In this document: piece after piece, positions 32,910-41,325 of the stretch
Position numbering within the stretch: the stretch's first letter is position 1
Layout: every line of letters begins with the position of its first letter
Assembly: GCA_963521185.1 (NCBI GenBank)
Contig: CAUQTV010000001.1
Coordinates: 558,001-622,000, forward strand
DNA: 64,000 nt
Direction of reading: 5' to 3'
From: Enterobacter_D sp963521185
GTDB lineage: Bacteria > Pseudomonadota > Gammaproteobacteria > Enterobacterales > Enterobacteriaceae
Program-made: the position numbers and the translations under genes
Notes under the pieces: generated by a model
The model's input: the letters and a program-made list of their open reading frames with translations, nothing else
The model's database searches: none
Told to the model about the DNA's origin: nothing

Positions 32910-33584
32910 ATGCGTGTCCAGAAAGTGCAATCTGGGGTTTCCACCCTGACTGGAACCCCGGAAGAAGTGCGTAACAGGCTCGGTAAATCACATGCCGATC
33001 ACGTGCTGGTCGTCAGTTTCGAGCACCTGAGTCCTTCCGGGTCAAAAATATTTATTGAAAATCTGTCCAGCGTGGCGTCGTCCATGTTTGGGCTGCTTCA
33101 GGAACAGCAGAGTCGCAACTCGCTACAGCGTCTGGCGGATGCACTGGTGCCGCGTACACCAGCGCCACCCCGGCTTATCAGAGAAACAGCCATGCTGGTT
33201 AAGGCGCGCAAAGCCGTTCTGGACAGTGGTGACTGGCTGAGCGCTGCCGAACTGGCACAGTTGGCGCAGCTGAGCACCACCAATCCGAGCGCTCAGCCGA
33301 ACAAATGGAAGAAGAACGGACACATCTTCGCGATTCACCACAACGGTGTTGATTACTTCCCCGGCTATGGCCTGGACAGGGATGCGAATTTCCGGCCTCT
33401 GAAAACGATGGCTCAGGTGATCGAGGTGTTTGACGGCCATAAAGACGGATGGGGGATGGCCTTCTGGTTTCTCTCGGCCAACAGCTTCCTTGGTGGGAAA
33501 CGACCGCAGGACTTACTTGCTACAGACCCTGAGCGGGTGATCGCGGCAGCCATGGATGAAGTTCAGGGTGTCGAGCATGGCTAA
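32910..33584 (+). CDS. Xre/MbcA/ParS-type antitoxin of a RES toxin
   Basis: 224 residues from ATG 32910 (GGGAGAG 4-6 bp upstream; the frame also has ATG 32895). The middle resembles an HTH region (SAAELAQLAQLSTTNPSAQPNKWKKNG), and the C-terminal segment AFWFLSANSFLGGKRPQDLL with VIAAAMDEV is the DUF2384 toxin-binding module. It is followed with 8-bp overlap by a RES-domain gene, the standard order of this toxin-antitoxin class. The N-terminal 100 residues are longer than in compact Xre antitoxins. Neutralises the partner and probably represses the operon. Confidence 0.8.
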   Translation: MRVQKVQSGVSTLTGTPEEVRNRLGKSHADHVLVVSFEHLSPSGSKIFIENLSSVASSMFGLLQEQQSRNSLQRLADALVPRTPAPPRLIRETAMLVKARKAVLDSGDWLSAAELAQLAQLSTTNPSAQPNKWKKNGHIFAIHHNGVDYFPGYGLDRDANFRPLKTMAQVIEVFDGHKDGWGMAFWFLSANSFLGGKRPQDLLATDPERVIAAAMDEVQGVEHG

Positions 33585-34284
33585 GCGTCCTGTCAGGGCA
33601 AAGGGTGTCCCTGAGCAACCGGAGCAGGAGGAGGCGGGAACTACGCCACTGCCTCAACCCGGTCCCCTTAAAACCACAACACTGTCAGTGAGTGCAGGAA
33701 CAGTGTTGCACCGCGTCCATCAGGAGCAATGTGCGGCCGACCAGTTCAACCCGGGTGTCAAAGGCAACGCGCGTTTTAGCCCCATCCGGAATGCGGAGGG
33801 CGGCACCATCCCGACCCTGTACGCAGGCCTGACCAGGGAGTGCGCCATGATGGAGACCGTCTTTCACGATGTGCCTTTTGCGCCAGGGCTTAAAACGTAC
33901 GATAAAAGCAAACTGGACGGGCAGTTGCACTCGACGCTGATGGTCACCGACGATCTGGAGTTACTGGATCTGACCAGTATCTCGTTGCGCAAACTGGGTA
34001 TCACCCGCAAGCAGTTGATCGATACGGAGAAGGATCAGTATCCCAATACCCGCAAATGGGCCGAGGCGTTGCATCAGCAGTGCCCGACGGCACAGGGGTT
34101 ATCCTGGGTCTCCAGGCAGGATGACACCACGCGGGCCATGGTACTGTTTGGCACTCGGGTTTCTGTGCAGGCACTTCGTCCCACAGGCGAGTCGCTTAGT
34201 CTGGTCAATGACACCGCCACCTACGATGCTGTGCTCGATTTGGCTGAGAGGCTGGATGTGCTGATTGTCCCGGGTAAAGACTGA
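33577..34284 (+). CDS. RES-domain NAD+-degrading toxin
   Basis: 235 residues from ATG 33577 (frame also open from ATG 33556). RES fold: LHRVHQEQCAADQFNPG with the conserved Arg, RFSPI, LYAGLTRECAMMETVFHD with Tyr and Glu, and GLSWVSRQDDTTRAMVLF with the conserved Ser region. RES toxins (MbcT, Res) destroy NAD+ by phosphorolysis or hydrolysis and halt growth. The N-terminal 45 residues are Pro/Glu-rich and extra to the domain. It overlaps the antitoxin gene, so expression is coupled. Confidence 0.82.
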   Translation: MAKRPVRAKGVPEQPEQEEAGTTPLPQPGPLKTTTLSVSAGTVLHRVHQEQCAADQFNPGVKGNARFSPIRNAEGGTIPTLYAGLTRECAMMETVFHDVPFAPGLKTYDKSKLDGQLHSTLMVTDDLELLDLTSISLRKLGITRKQLIDTEKDQYPNTRKWAEALHQQCPTAQGLSWVSRQDDTTRAMVLFGTRVSVQALRPTGESLSLVNDTATYDAVLDLAERLDVLIVPGKD

Positions 34285-34512
34285 GCCGATTGTCACGTTG
34301 CAGCGGCGATGCGCTTAGCCAGCCTTAAGGGCGTATGCGTCCATCAGTTGAACTCACAGCGAACAACCGACGTTACGTGTATAAGTGAAAAAGTGCTGAT
34401 TTTTCATTCAAGCCCTGTTAACTTGAATGACAATGAAAACACACTCATTTCTATTCCATTCAATTATTATCACCTGTCTGACTCAGGTGGGATAACGTTC
34501 GCCATTTTCCCG

Positions 34513-34534
34513 CCGGTAAGGCGGGCCTTACCGG
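34513..34534. repeat. Short palindromic hairpin before the P-loop gene
   Basis: CCGGTAAGG-CGGG-CCTTACCGG, 9-bp perfect stem with a 4-nt loop (a further G-C pair can narrow it to 2 nt), 23 bp before the next start codon and without a T run. It could be a lone REP-like half or an operator. The rest of the 34285-34556 gap shows no coding potential. Confidence 0.5.
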
Positions 34535-34556
34535 AAATTATCTAGTGAGGTAAACA

Positions 34557-35063
34557 ATGGACACCGCTACAGTAACAACGTCAGAAAAACCTACTTTGCA
34601 CCTGTTATGTGGAAAAATTGCATCTGGGAAATCCACACTGTCAGCAAAGCTGGGATCATCACCTGGCACCGTAATTGTCAGTGAGGATCTTTGGCTGGCT
34701 GCTCTCTTTGCTAAAGAAATGCATTCCATATCTGATTATGTTCAGTATTCCTCAAGGCTGAGAAATGCTATGAAACCTCATCTGGTGTCACTACTCAAAG
34801 CTGGTTTATCAATAGTTCTTGATTTCCCGGCAAACACACAAACAAATCGTGAATGGATGATGAGCATCATTAAGGAGTCAGGTGCTTGTAACCAACTGCA
34901 CTATCTCAAAGTATCTGATGAAGTATGTAAATCCCGCTTACGCGCTCGTAACGCAGAAGGAGAACATGAATTTTCCGCTTCAGATCAACAATTTGAAATC
35001 ATAACGCGTTATTTCTCAGAACCAAAAGCTGATGAAGGGTTTAATATTATAGAATACAGCTGA
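34557..35063 (+). CDS. P-loop ATPase/kinase-like protein (AAA_33/zeta-like)
   Basis: 168 residues. Walker A GKIASGKST at about 19-27, then SEDLWLAALF, and a Walker-B-like hydrophobic strand SIVLDFPANT; a basic lid region KSRLRARNAEGEHEFSASDQQFEIITRYF resembles small kinases of the AAA_33 type (relatives of zeta toxin and polynucleotide kinases). Substrate unknown. Composition is lower in GC than the core genes. GTGAGG precedes the ATG. Confidence 0.72.
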   Translation: MDTATVTTSEKPTLHLLCGKIASGKSTLSAKLGSSPGTVIVSEDLWLAALFAKEMHSISDYVQYSSRLRNAMKPHLVSLLKAGLSIVLDFPANTQTNREWMMSIIKESGACNQLHYLKVSDEVCKSRLRARNAEGEHEFSASDQQFEIITRYFSEPKADEGFNIIEYS

Positions 35064-35170
35064 ATCCATCTTTATGAACATAAGCCGTCTGCTGGCGGCT
35101 TTACAGCCTGGGCGCGGAGCGGATAGGTACGCTGGTCTTTAGCGGCTGTAAACAACCTACAGGGTGACTC

Positions 35171-35380
35171 TCAGAGTGAATTTCTGCGCTTCCACTCATC
35201 CACCACATCACCTAAGTTTTTTGGTACATCATTTCTTATCCAGGCCATAAACGCACGATCAAATTTAAAGTTCGGACCACATTCATCAATCATGAAACGA
35301 CGAACATTTTGTGTATTTTTGTAGTTGTTATCCACGAAAGTGGTGCGATCTAAAGAAGAACCATGCCAGTCTGTTTTCAT
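35171..35380 (-). CDS. DUF6434-like small protein
   Basis: 69 residues, starts MKTDWHGSSLDRTTFVDNNY and has KNTQNVRRFMIDECG and FKFDRAFMAWIRND, a pattern I associate with DUF6434 proteins. AGGAA lies 7 bp before the ATG on the minus strand, supporting translation. The function of the family is not known. Confidence 0.62.
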   Translation of the reverse strand: MKTDWHGSSLDRTTFVDNNYKNTQNVRRFMIDECGPNFKFDRAFMAWIRNDVPKNLGDVVDEWKRRNSL

Positions 35381-35751
35381 TTATTTATTCCTAAAAACAA
35401 GTGTAGTAGCCTAAAGCTATCATACTAACTTTTGATATGTCCGCACCTGGCACACAGAGAACATCCAGGCCTCTCCGGTCACGGCATGAAGGGCAGAAAA
35501 TCCAGAACAAGGCGGGCATTTTCTCAACCGCAACTGCGCAGAGACATCACTGATGCTCGCAAACCTTTATGGTGCCAGTGGGTGCCTGTCGAAGATTGGC
35601 CGGCAAACCCGCCCGGTTAAGTCATTCCTGCTGGCTGCGCGGAATCTTGCATGCCAATATGATGTGCTACATGCTTATACCTTACAATTTATGCGACAGT
35701 TTTGCTAAACGCCCTAAAATTGAAGCTCAGCCAGATGTACGGAGTCTACTC
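35381..35751. other. Noncoding gap with degraded mobile-element-like sequence
   Basis: 371 bp. A short forward frame (35432-35620) lacks an RBS and resembles no protein I know. The motif GTCCGCACCTGGCACACA (35439-35456) recurs in similar form at 39028-39045. The GGAG at 35741-35744 is the cupin RBS. Probably the remains of older insertions. Confidence 0.4.
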
Positions 35752-36237
35752 ATGTGGGAAAAATTTATAATCAAAAACTTCAACAAAGTTAAAGATGTTA
35801 ATTTCAAGAGAGCACCGCTCTATGAGTCAGAAGGTGGATCTCTTACCTCTGGCACTTTGGCGATAAAACTCGGAGCATCTGTTGACACTCTTCCCCCAGG
35901 CAAAAGATGTTCACCTTTTCATTTTCATCATGTTCAGGAAGAAATGTTTATCGTTTTAAAAGGCAATGGAACATTGAGAATCGCAGATGAGATGGTTGAG
36001 ATAGAGGAAGGGGACGTTATATGTATTCCCCCTGGAGAGGCATACCCACATCAAATCATAAATACTTCATCCTTGCCACTTACTTATATGTCTGTGAGTA
36101 CCATGGAGACGCCCGAGGTCTGTGAGTATCCAGACTCAAATAAATATTTAGTTAAATCAACTAACCAGAAAGAACAGGGGTTTAGAGTCGCAGATTTCAG
36201 GAGCAGAGGGGTGGATTATTGGGAGGGTGAGCCTTGA
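35752..36237 (+). CDS. Cupin-domain protein
   Basis: 161 residues from ATG 35752 (GGAG 7 bp upstream; the frame is open further upstream but without support). Single cupin barrel: motif 1 PFHFHHVQEEMFIVLKGNG (metal ligands His, His, Glu) and motif 2 GDVICIPPGEAYPHQIIN (His). These residues suggest a bound divalent metal. Possible roles range from sugar-phosphate isomerase to dioxygenase or regulator; nothing nearby decides. Low GC, part of the island. Confidence 0.75.
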   Translation: MWEKFIIKNFNKVKDVNFKRAPLYESEGGSLTSGTLAIKLGASVDTLPPGKRCSPFHFHHVQEEMFIVLKGNGTLRIADEMVEIEEGDVICIPPGEAYPHQIINTSSLPLTYMSVSTMETPEVCEYPDSNKYLVKSTNQKEQGFRVADFRSRGVDYWEGEP

Positions 36238-36556
36238 TTCAAAAAATACCGTTTCCATTTCTATCACTAGTAACATCCGCTCTTGGCTCGGAGCAGAAAT
36301 GCGCGCCCAGCAATGTCCGCTGTGAGCGAGGTATAGTCATTCGTACCCTGAGAATTACACTTTGAAGTGATTCAGGGTATGCGCTTACTGGTTACGAATA
36401 TTGAGCGAGAATCATGTGATGATCGCCGCTTTTCTTTCGAACCAGTAGGTGCTCCACGTTCGCTAACGAATACTCAGGGCATGCAGATAAACTGCTGGCT
36501 ATATTTCTTTCGAAGAGCGTGGAATGCATACCAATCCCCGATAAAAGGAGTTGGTG
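36238..36556 (+). ncRNA. IS110 left-end noncoding region, candidate bridge RNA
   Basis: 319 bp of noncoding sequence before an IS110 transposase. IS110 elements of the IS621 type express a structured bridge RNA from this position. A long hairpin can be drawn: ACCCTGA (36345-36351) pairs with TCAGGGT (36372-36378), with an inner CACTT/AAGTG stem. A further CTCAGGG lies at 36474-36480. The exact IS ends and RNA limits could not be fixed from sequence alone. Confidence 0.4.
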
Positions 36557-37795
36557 ATGACTGCGACTAATTAATTTGCTGCACATGTTGGTCTGGACTG
36601 GGCAGATAAAAAACACGATGTATGTGTTCAGTTTAAAAACGGTGAACGCGTATTCCATGTGATTGAACATACAGCAGAAGCGCTTGATGCCTGGCTTACC
36701 GAGTTACACCAGAAGGTAAAAGGCAGGATCGCTATAGCTCTCGAGCTGAAGAAGGGACCCGTGGTGTATGCTCTTCAGAAATATCCGTTTATCACCGTTT
36801 TCCCCGTCCACGCTTTGTCCCTGGCTCGTTACCGGCAAGCCTTCTCGCCCAGCGGAGCTAAAGATGACCCGCAGGATGCCGAGCTGGCATTAGAGTTAAT
36901 GCTGCGTTATCCCCAAAAGATAAAAGCCATTGAACTCGACAATGCGGATATCCGGTTACTCCAGCAACTGGTTGAGCAGCGTCGTCAACTGGTTGAAGAT
37001 AAACGACGTTTCGTGAACCGGCTAATCAACACGCTTAAACAGTATTATCCTCAGCCACTGGAGTGGTTCTCACATCGGGGTAGCTTGCTGTTGTGTGAAC
37101 TGATTATACGGTGGCCCAGTCTGCAACAACTCAAACGCGCCAGGCGCGATACAATCCGCGACTTTCTCAATGCTAAAGGTGGCCGCGCAATGGCTCTTAC
37201 CGAGCAGCGTGTGGTGAGTATTGATAACGCGATCCTATTGACGACAGACCCGAGTGTTATAGAGGCTAATGCTTTGATGGCAACAGCACTGGCGACACAA
37301 ATTAAAGTCGTGAGTGAAATAATCAAAACCTATGACGAACGAATCGAAACGCTGTTTGACACATTGCCGGATGCGGTGCTGTTCAAATCACTTCCGGGCA
37401 TGGGGCCGTGTATGGGCCCACGAATGCTTGCTGCACTTGGTGATAACCGTGACCGGTTTAACAACGCTGAAGAAATTCAAAACTACGCAGGTATTGCACC
37501 GGTGACAGAACGAAGTGGCCAGAAATCCTGGGTTCACTGGAGATGGCAGTGTGCGAAGTTCGTCAGGCAGACATTTGTTGAATGGGCTGCCAGGACGGTT
37601 AACTCATCATACTGGGCCAAACTTTATTACCAGGGCCAGCGAGACAAAGGGAAATCGCATCAATCAGCCATCCGGGCTCTGGCGTTTAAATGGATAAGGA
37701 TCATTTACCGCTGCTGGAAGACCAGAACCCGCTACGACGAAGCAAAATATTTGCTGGCACTCGAAGCGCGACGCTCGCCCTTACTTAGGCCATAA
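36557..37795 (+). pseudogene. IS110-family transposase with premature TAA at codon 6
   Basis: ATG 36557 (AAAGGAG 6 bp upstream) reads MTATN, then TAA (36572-36574), and continues open to 37795. The sequence right after the stop encodes the first catalytic segment AAHVGLDWADKKHDV, followed by the rest of the RuvC-like DEDD domain (ALELKKGP; SGAKDDPQDAELA) and the C-terminal transposase_20 domain (LPGMGPCMGPRMLAALGD; NYAGIAPVTERSGQK). A single CAA-to-TAA change would explain it. The remaining frame is intact, so inactivation is recent. A restart at GTG 36659 would lack the first catalytic Asp. Confidence 0.85.
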
Positions 37796-37870
37796 AAGCT
37801 TGTCGAATGTCTCAGGGCGTGAAGCGGACAATGCTAACAGCATTCTGTGTGAATCAATAGGGAGCATGTC

Positions 37871-37930
37871 ATGTTAATCAACAACGATATATTTTCTCCA
37901 TATGCACGTTCAAGTTCATTGCGTCAGTAA
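37871..37930 (+). CDS. Possible 19-residue peptide or truncated 5' gene end
   Basis: ATG 37871 has AGGGAGC 6 bp upstream and reads MLINNDIFSPYARSSSLRQ before TAA. It may be the remnant start of a gene cut by IS110 rearrangement, or a chance frame. Around it, 37796-38058 is AT-rich noncoding sequence that includes the right end of the IS. Confidence 0.2.
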   Translation: MLINNDIFSPYARSSSLRQ

Positions 37931-38058
37931 ACTATATAATTGCTAACGATGATAAGTATAATTATATAAGCCTTTGCCCTTAGCTTTTGAATAATTTTGT
38001 TGAAGTTTCACGAAAATAATGATAAACAAAAAAAGTAGCAATAATTAAGGATTTAATT

Positions 38059-38991
38059 ATGGAATGGAGATTTTTAGGTTCTATATCAGAGGCTAGGAAA
38101 TCTGGCTGTAGCGGAGTTTATCTTATTGTCCATAAAGGGATTTTCAATCGTGTGGTTTACGTTGGGGTAAGTTGTAATGTAGGTAGAAGGATAAACGAAC
38201 ATTACGACGGTTACCTGAGAGGAAACCGAACAATTTACGACGCGGGCCACGATGACGACGTGTATCGCTTCATGTCAGCTTATAAAATTCATAACCACAC
38301 AAAATACTATCAAGCCTTGGCGAAGGATTATAAGATATGGGCATCTACAACATTGCATTCTGATTTGCCGAAAAACATGCTAGCAAAAAGCCAAATCTTT
38401 GATACCGACTGGCAGAGTATTGCATTTGAAAAATATATTCCTCAACTGGTAGTATGGGCCCTTCCAATGGCAAGTTACTGTTATTCAAATGCAAGCAGGA
38501 TTGAAAGTGTAATCCAATCAAAGCTCATTAAATCTTTTGATTTGAGAGGTTTTTTTAATATAAAAGAACTAAGCATATTGGGTAAAATTGAATATCCCTA
38601 TATGGAAAAGGTCAAGGCTTTCATTATTGATACGCCTGATTTGGATCCGGCATCCCAGCTTATTTTTAGCAATCTGTATAACAAAAAAACTGATGACAAC
38701 TTCTGTAAAGAGTTCCACTCACAGTTTAAAAGAGAGATTTTTCAGAGGGAAATTGGAACTCAGAGAAAGCGAACTATCAGGGAGCATAAGGTCTCTCTTT
38801 ATGAAAATTATGGCAAGCCTTGGACTTTAAAGGAAATGGAAAAACTTAGAGTCATGCTTGTCGATTTTGATTTGTCCCCGACAGAAATATCTGAGTATAT
38901 GGGAAGAGAGCCTCGCTCTATCTCTAAAAAAATAAGCGAAAATGATAAAGTTACTAATTATAAATGGCGAGAGAGCGTCGGCTGGTTGTGA
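38059..38991 (+). CDS. GIY-YIG nuclease-like protein with a Myb/SANT-like C-terminus
   Basis: 310 residues, low GC. N-terminal GIY-YIG pattern: SGVYLIVHKG (GVY for GIY), VVYVGVSCNVGRRINEHY (YVG for YIG, catalytic-position Arg) and Glu in ASRIESVIQSKLI. The C-terminal 60 residues (KPWTLKEMEKLRVMLVDFDLSPTEISEYMGREPRSISKKI) look like a tryptophan-bearing helical DNA-binding domain of the SANT/Myb or HTH kind. It may act as a site-directed endonuclease, homing- or defence-related; no partner genes are present. Family assignment is by motif only. Confidence 0.65.
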   Translation: MEWRFLGSISEARKSGCSGVYLIVHKGIFNRVVYVGVSCNVGRRINEHYDGYLRGNRTIYDAGHDDDVYRFMSAYKIHNHTKYYQALAKDYKIWASTTLHSDLPKNMLAKSQIFDTDWQSIAFEKYIPQLVVWALPMASYCYSNASRIESVIQSKLIKSFDLRGFFNIKELSILGKIEYPYMEKVKAFIIDTPDLDPASQLIFSNLYNKKTDDNFCKEFHSQFKREIFQREIGTQRKRTIREHKVSLYENYGKPWTLKEMEKLRVMLVDFDLSPTEISEYMGREPRSISKKISENDKVTNYKWRESVGWL

Positions 38992-39027
38992 CGTTACGTT
39001 TTGATTGAAATAACCCCATTTTGCAAG

Positions 39028-39052
39028 GTCCGCTCCTGGCACGCACCGGACC
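39028..39052. repeat. TCCGC..CTGGCAC short repeat
   Basis: GTCCGCTCCTGGCACGCA (39028-39045) is nearly the same as 35439-35456, and a weaker copy is ATCCGCTCTTGGCTCGGA at 36275-36292. Here GGTCCG (39027-39032) and CGGACC (39047-39052) form an inverted pair. The copies are confined to the island, two of them around the IS110 element. Confidence 0.5.
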
Positions 39053-39194
39053 TCTCGAATGAGTTCTATCCTCGGTATTCACTAAGTGCAATAAATTCTA
39101 ATCGGATTCTACAACCCATTTGTCCAGCATATCAGCCCAACCCTGTACTCATTTTAACCGCGTTGTTATGAGATGAGTTGAGGCACTATAAAAC

Positions 39195-39224
39195 AAAAAA
39201 TCCACGCAACTGCGTGGATTTTTA
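39195..39224 (-). terminator. Bidirectional terminator downstream of ychF
   Basis: AAAAAATCCACGCA-AC-TGCGTGGATTTTT. On the minus strand it ends ychF; the A run on the other side lets it also stop transcription coming from the island. Confidence 0.88.
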
Positions 39225-39246
39225 GGTGCAAATGTGGGGCAGGGCG

Positions 39247-40341
39247 TTAGACGTTAAACAGGAAGTTCATCACGTCGCCATCTTTTACGATGTACTCTTT
39301 ACCTTCTGCGCGCATCTTACCGGCTTCTTTCGCGCCCTGTTCGCCTTTGTAGGCGATAAAGTCTTCAAACGCGATGGTTTGTGCGCGGATAAAGCCTTTT
39401 TCGAAGTCGGTATGGATTTTACCGGCAGCCTGCGGGGCAGTTGCGCCCACCGGGATGGTCCATGCACGCACTTCTTTCACGCCAGCGGTGAAATAGGTTT
39501 GCAGGTTCAGCAGTTCGTAACCGGCGCGGATCACGCGGTTCAGACCTGGCTCTTCCAGACCCATTTCCGCCATGAACTCGTCGCGATCGGCATCGTCGAG
39601 TTCAGCAATGTCAGACTCTACGGCGGCACACACGGCCACTACCACGGAGCCTTCGTTAGCGGCGATTTCGCGCACTTTGTCGAGGTACGGGTTATTTTCA
39701 AAACCGTCTTCGTTCACGTTGGCGATATACATGGTCGGTTTCAGCGTCAGGAAGCTCAGGTAGCGGATCGCCGCTTTGTCTTCTTCGGTGAGACTTTTCA
39801 GCGAGCGCAGCATGCCGGCTTCGGAGAGGTGCGGCAGGCATTTTTCCAGCGCGACCTGTTCTGCTTTCGCGTCTTTATCGCCGCCTTTGGCTTTCTTCTG
39901 TACGCGATGCAGTGCGCGTTCGCAGGTGTCGAGATCGGAGAGCGCCAGCTCGGTGTTGATCACCTCGATGTCATCCGCCGGATCCACTTTATTGTTCACG
40001 TGGATGATGTTGTCGTTTTCAAAGCAGCGCACCACGTGGCCGATGGCTTCGGTTTCACGGATGTTGGTCAGGAACTGGTTGCCCAGGCCTTCACCTTTCG
40101 ATGCGCCTTTTACCAGACCGGCGATGTCCACGAACTCCATGGTGGTCGGCAGAATGCGCTGCGGTTTAACGATCTCTGCGAGCTGGTCCAGACGCGGGTC
40201 TGGCATTGGCACGACGCCGGTGTTCGGCTCAATGGTACAGAACGGGAAGTTGGCCGCTTCGATGCCCGCTTTGGTGAGCGCATTGAACAGGGTAGATTTA
40301 CCGACGTTCGGCAAGCCGACGATACCGCATTTGAATCCCAT
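39247..40341 (-). CDS. ychF: Ribosome-associated ATPase YchF (OLA1 family)
   Basis: 364 residues. P-loop GLPNVGKST at 8-16, switch region MEFVDIAGLVKGAS (G3), G4-like NKVD, C-terminal TGS domain (about 280-364) ending EYIVKDGDVMNFLFNV. An Obg-family protein that prefers ATP over GTP and acts on ribosomes and in oxidative-stress control. Conserved E. coli position, with pth upstream on the same strand. Confidence 0.97.
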   Translation of the reverse strand: MGFKCGIVGLPNVGKSTLFNALTKAGIEAANFPFCTIEPNTGVVPMPDPRLDQLAEIVKPQRILPTTMEFVDIAGLVKGASKGEGLGNQFLTNIRETEAIGHVVRCFENDNIIHVNNKVDPADDIEVINTELALSDLDTCERALHRVQKKAKGGDKDAKAEQVALEKCLPHLSEAGMLRSLKSLTEEDKAAIRYLSFLTLKPTMYIANVNEDGFENNPYLDKVREIAANEGSVVVAVCAAVESDIAELDDADRDEFMAEMGLEEPGLNRVIRAGYELLNLQTYFTAGVKEVRAWTIPVGATAPQAAGKIHTDFEKGFIRAQTIAFEDFIAYKGEQGAKEAGKMRAEGKEYIVKDGDVMNFLFNV

Positions 40342-40467
40342 GGTTTAAATCACCTTAATATCTTGATATTCAACCTGTTAGCGAAAACAGATTGTAGAAA
40401 AGTTAATAACTTAGCCTATTATACACGTAACCGTTGCCCTGCGCGGCAAAAAAGCCCGTTGCAGGGA

Positions 40468-41052
40468 TTACTGCGCCTTAAAGGCGTGCAAACGGTTCGT
40501 GGCTTTGGTTAAGCCGTCCTGCAACCAGATCTCGGTGCAACGCACCGCTTCGTCAACCGCCTGGTCAATCAGCGTCTGTTCAGAGAGCGGCGGTTTACCC
40601 AACACAAAGCCAACAACTTTGTTTTTATCACCCGGATGACCAATTCCCACGCGTAAGCGGTGAAAGTTCGGGTTATTCCCCAGCCTGCTGATAATGTCTT
40701 TTAAGCCGTTGTGACCGCCATGACCGCCACCGAGTTTGAATTTTGCCACGCCCGGCGGCAGATCCAGCTCGTCATGCGCCACCAGAATTTCATCCGGATT
40801 GATGCGATAGAAGGTTGCCATCGCCGCAACGGCTTTACCGCTCAGATTCATAAAGGTTGTCGGCACCAGCAGGCGCACATCCGCACCCGCAAGCGCAATG
40901 CGCGAAGTATAACCAAAGAATTTAGGCTCTTCGCGCAGCGGAGCGCGAAGGCGATCGGCCAGTAAATCAACATACCACGCGCCCGCGTTATGGCGCGTGG
41001 CGGCATAGTCAGCGCCTGGGTTTGCCAGGCCGACAATGAGTTTAATCGTCAC
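40468..41052 (-). CDS. pth: Peptidyl-tRNA hydrolase
   Basis: 194 residues. LIVGLANPGADYAATRHNAG with catalytic His at about 21, PTTFMNLSGKAV and VAHDELDLPPGVAKFKLGGGHGGHNGLKDI, all hallmark Pth segments. Releases tRNA from peptidyl-tRNA dropped by stalled ribosomes; essential. 126 bp before ychF, the usual pairing. Confidence 0.97.
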   Translation of the reverse strand: MTIKLIVGLANPGADYAATRHNAGAWYVDLLADRLRAPLREEPKFFGYTSRIALAGADVRLLVPTTFMNLSGKAVAAMATFYRINPDEILVAHDELDLPPGVAKFKLGGGHGGHNGLKDIISRLGNNPNFHRLRVGIGHPGDKNKVVGFVLGKPPLSEQTLIDQAVDEAVRCTEIWLQDGLTKATNRLHAFKAQ

Positions 41053-41325
41053 GTCTTTTTTCCTGATGGGGACAAGTTCTGGCGCGTAGTTTACGTTGTG
41101 TTAGCCACATTGACAAAGGTCTGCCAAAACCGCACGAATAATCAAATGATACACTCACTGAACTATTAGAAATTGATGTAGTTCATGCGCTTATGTGTAA
41201 AGTTGTGTTATGCCGATGTTTGTAATTGTGATCGTACGCGCAACCGCATAATAGGGTGTTGCCTATACTTTACGCACATGGATTGGGGATTACTCCCGTT
41301 CTGGCTGGCTTTCCGGAGGTGACAT

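Noticed and set aside
34309..34545. 78-codon forward frame between the RES toxin and the P-loop gene
   Set aside because: No Shine-Dalgarno, runs through the hairpin at 34513-34534, and resembles nothing known.
35432..35620. 62-codon forward frame upstream of the cupin
   Set aside because: No RBS and no recognisable protein; more likely part of a degraded element.
39226..40512. 428-codon forward frame across ychF
   Set aside because: Lies entirely antisense to ychF, whose conserved motifs are unambiguous; the translation is His/Phe-rich without family features.
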